Below are positions 62,259-64,000 of a stretch of DNA of 64,000 nucleotides, piece by piece. The translations under genes and the position numbers were made by a program. Each line of letters starts with the position of its first letter. The stretch's first letter is position 1. Below the pieces are notes generated by a model. That model searched no databases. It was not told the origin of the DNA and worked only from the letters and a program-made list of their open reading frames with translations. This DNA comes from Candidatus Reconcilbacillus cellulovorans (GTDB lineage: Bacteria > Bacillota > Bacilli > Paenibacillales > Reconciliibacillaceae): assembly GCA_002507565.1 (NCBI GenBank), contig MOXJ01000004.1:1-64000 (forward strand), given 5' to 3'.

Positions 62259-64000
62259 TTGTATTTAAAAAGACTGGAACTTACGGGCTTTAAATCGTTT
62301 GCGGACAGAACGGAACTGGAGTTCGGCCGCGGCATCACGGCGGTCGTCGGGCCGAACGGCAGCGGTAAGTCGAATTTATCCGACGCGATCCGGTGGGTGC
62401 TCGGCGAACAGAGCGCCAAGACGTTGCGCGGCGGCAACATGCAGGACGTCATTTTCGGCGGAAGTCAGACGCGCCGTCAGGTCAACTACGGCGAAGTGTC
62501 GCTGACGCTTGACAATTCCGACCGGGCGTTGCCGCTTGATTTCACCGAAGTGACGGTTACGCGGCGGCTTCACCGCGACGGGGAGAGCGAATATTTCATC
62601 AACCGCCAGCCGTGCCGGCTGAAAGACATCGTCGAGTTGTTCATGGACACCGGCGTCGGCAAAGAGGCGTACTCGGTCATCGGGCAGGGACGCATCGACG
62701 AAATTTTGAGCCCGAAGTCGGAAGACCGCCGAGCGGTTTTCGAGGAAGCGGCGGGAATCGTCAGGTACAAGGCACGGAAACGCGAAGCGGAAAAAAAACT
62801 AGCCGAAACCGAACAAAACTTGCTTCGTCTGGCCGACCTGCTTGCGGAACTCGAAAGCCGTCTCGTCCCCCTAAAGGAACAGTCGGACAGGGCGATGCAG
62901 TACAAAGATCTTCGCGACCGGCTGACGGCCCGGGAGATCGGTCTATACGTCAAGCAAATCGAGACGCTTCGCGAAGCCTGGGAGTCGGAATGCGGAAGGC
63001 TCGAACAGTTGCGCGTCCGGCACGCGGAGCTTGCTGCGGCCGTCGGCCGGGACGACGCCAGGCTTGCGTCCGGCCGACTGGAACTGAAGCGGATGGAAGA
63101 CGAACTGGAGCGTCTCCGCAAGGAACGCCTGGAAGTTTCGGCCGAACTCGAGGCAGCCGAGCGTTCCGTCGAAGTCCTCGATGAGCGCGGGCAGCATCTG
63201 GTGCGCGGCCGTGAGGAGCGTTTGTTGCGCATCGCCGGTCTGGAGGAACAGCTGCGGGCGGCGGCGGCGGAAGCGGCTTCGGCGCAGGCGCGGTCGGCCG
63301 AACTTTCGGCTCGGTTGAAGGACTGCTCCGCGGAGCTGGCCGAGGCGGAAAACCGGCTGTCCGAGGCGGAAGCGGAAGGCCGGGCCGAAATTGAAGAAGA
63401 ATATAAAACGCAACTGATCGATGTTCTGAACGAATTGGCGCAAGTCCGCAACGAATGCCGCTATGCCGAACAGCAGATCGAAACGCTTTCCAGACGGATC
63501 GAGCGGTTGTCTTCGGAGGCGGAGGAAATCCGTGCCCGTGCGCAGTCGGCGGCGGCCGCAGCGGAAGCCGCGGACGGGGAACTCGAACGCGTCCGGTCGA
63601 ATATTGCTGCCCTGCAGGAGCGGTATGTTGAGACGTCGCGCAAGCTCCAAACGTCGCGGGAAGAGTTGCGGCGGGCAGACGTCGCCTTACGGACGGCCGA
63701 AAAAGAGCTCGACGGCTTGAAGTCTCGGCGAGATGCCTTGCGGGAACTGGCGGACGATTACGACGGATTTGCCCAGGGTGTGCGCTCGGTGCTGAAAGCG
63801 AAGCGGCGCGGCGTTCTCGGCGGCGTGCACGGGGCCGTTGCCGAGCTGATCGAGGTACCCGCAGGGTTGGAAGTTGCGGTAGAGACGGCGCTCGGCGGGG
63901 CGCTTCAGCACATCGTCGTCGAAACCGAACGCGACGGGCGGGAAGCGATCGCGTATCTGAAACGGGAAAACGCCGGCAGGGCGACGTTTCTCCCTCTCGA
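62259..64000 (+). CDS. smc: Chromosome segregation ATPase SMC, partial
   Basis: The N-terminal 580 residues of SMC, cut by the right edge; the full protein should be near 1,190 aa. SMC with ScpA and ScpB extrudes DNA loops to separate sister chromosomes. It begins YLKRLELTGFKSFADRT and has Walker A GPNGSGKSNLSDAIRWVLGE near residue 32. The first long coiled coil runs from about residue 165 to 490, and the hinge starts at about 505 (FAQGVRSVLKAKRRGVLGGVHG in part). TTG 62259 follows GGGGGAGAG. Confidence 0.96.
   Translation, partial: MYLKRLELTGFKSFADRTELEFGRGITAVVGPNGSGKSNLSDAIRWVLGEQSAKTLRGGNMQDVIFGGSQTRRQVNYGEVSLTLDNSDRALPLDFTEVTVTRRLHRDGESEYFINRQPCRLKDIVELFMDTGVGKEAYSVIGQGRIDEILSPKSEDRRAVFEEAAGIVRYKARKREAEKKLAETEQNLLRLADLLAELESRLVPLKEQSDRAMQYKDLRDRLTAREIGLYVKQIETLREAWESECGRLEQLRVRHAELAAAVGRDDARLASGRLELKRMEDELERLRKERLEVSAELEAAERSVEVLDERGQHLVRGREERLLRIAGLEEQLRAAAAEAASAQARSAELSARLKDCSAELAEAENRLSEAEAEGRAEIEEEYKTQLIDVLNELAQVRNECRYAEQQIETLSRRIERLSSEAEEIRARAQSAAAAAEAADGELERVRSNIAALQERYVETSRKLQTSREELRRADVALRTAEKELDGLKSRRDALRELADDYDGFAQGVRSVLKAKRRGVLGGVHGAVAELIEVPAGLEVAVETALGGALQHIVVETERDGREAIAYLKRENAGRATFLPL

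Overview
The window is bacterial chromosome of roughly 60% GC or more, with dense, mostly plus-strand operons, Shine-Dalgarno sites of the GGAGG type and frequent GTG/TTG starts. Gene content points to an endospore-forming, high-GC Firmicute of the Paenibacillaceae type: spoVD, spoVE, spoIIGA-sigE, ylbJ and an rsfA-like regulator sit in Bacillus-like neighbourhoods, MurE carries the meso-DAP signature, and bshC indicates bacillithiol. The family assignment is an inference from gene order and composition. There are no rRNA or tRNA genes, CRISPR arrays or intact mobile elements.

Layout. (1) 1-12,733: an alpha-glucoside utilisation locus. It has a divergent secreted protein with an F5/8 type C domain (cut by the left edge), a YesM/YesN-type two-component system, an ABC sugar importer (two permeases and a lipoprotein, no ATPase), two different tandem GH65 phosphorylases and a beta-phosphoglucomutase. 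Together they can import a glucobiose or oligosaccharide, phosphorolyse it to beta-glucose 1-phosphate and feed glucose 6-phosphate into glycolysis. (2) 12,706-17,314: typA, ylaH-like, an unknown gene, ylaL-like and phoH-like (the ylaG-ylaL region of Bacillus); typA lies just behind a promoter followed at once by an intrinsic terminator. (3) 17,330-25,700: an exported PcsB-like coiled-coil protein on the minus strand, a MidA-family methyltransferase, DUF2626, a 650-bp gene-poor interval with an Rpn-nuclease relic and a 95-nt inverted repeat, then rsfA-like, panE (frameshifted), DUF3397, bshC and ahcY. (4) 25,720-31,424: a TRAP transporter (dctQ-dctM-dctP) followed by its own YesM/YesN-like two-component pair, whose kinase is frameshifted. 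(5) 31,445-50,712: the dcw division and cell-wall cluster in Firmicute order, mraZ-rsmH-ftsL-pbpB-spoVD-murE-murF-mraY-murD-spoVE-murG-murB-murA-divIB-ftsA-ftsZ, preceded by five phased MraZ boxes. (6) 50,751-52,472: the spoIIG operon. (7) 52,737-64,000: rsmD-coaD, ylbJ (minus), ylbN(DUF177)-rpmF and a complete type II fatty-acid operon plsX-fabH-fabD-fabG-acpP-fabF, then rnc and smc (cut by the right edge).

Most of the window is conserved housekeeping DNA. The parts that deserve a second look are the alpha-glucan locus, the coiled-coil protein that lacks a hydrolase domain, the structured interval at 19.9-20.5 kb, the typA leader and two frameshifted genes (panE in a C9 tract; the TRAP-linked kinase, apparently by loss of a 7-bp tandem unit).
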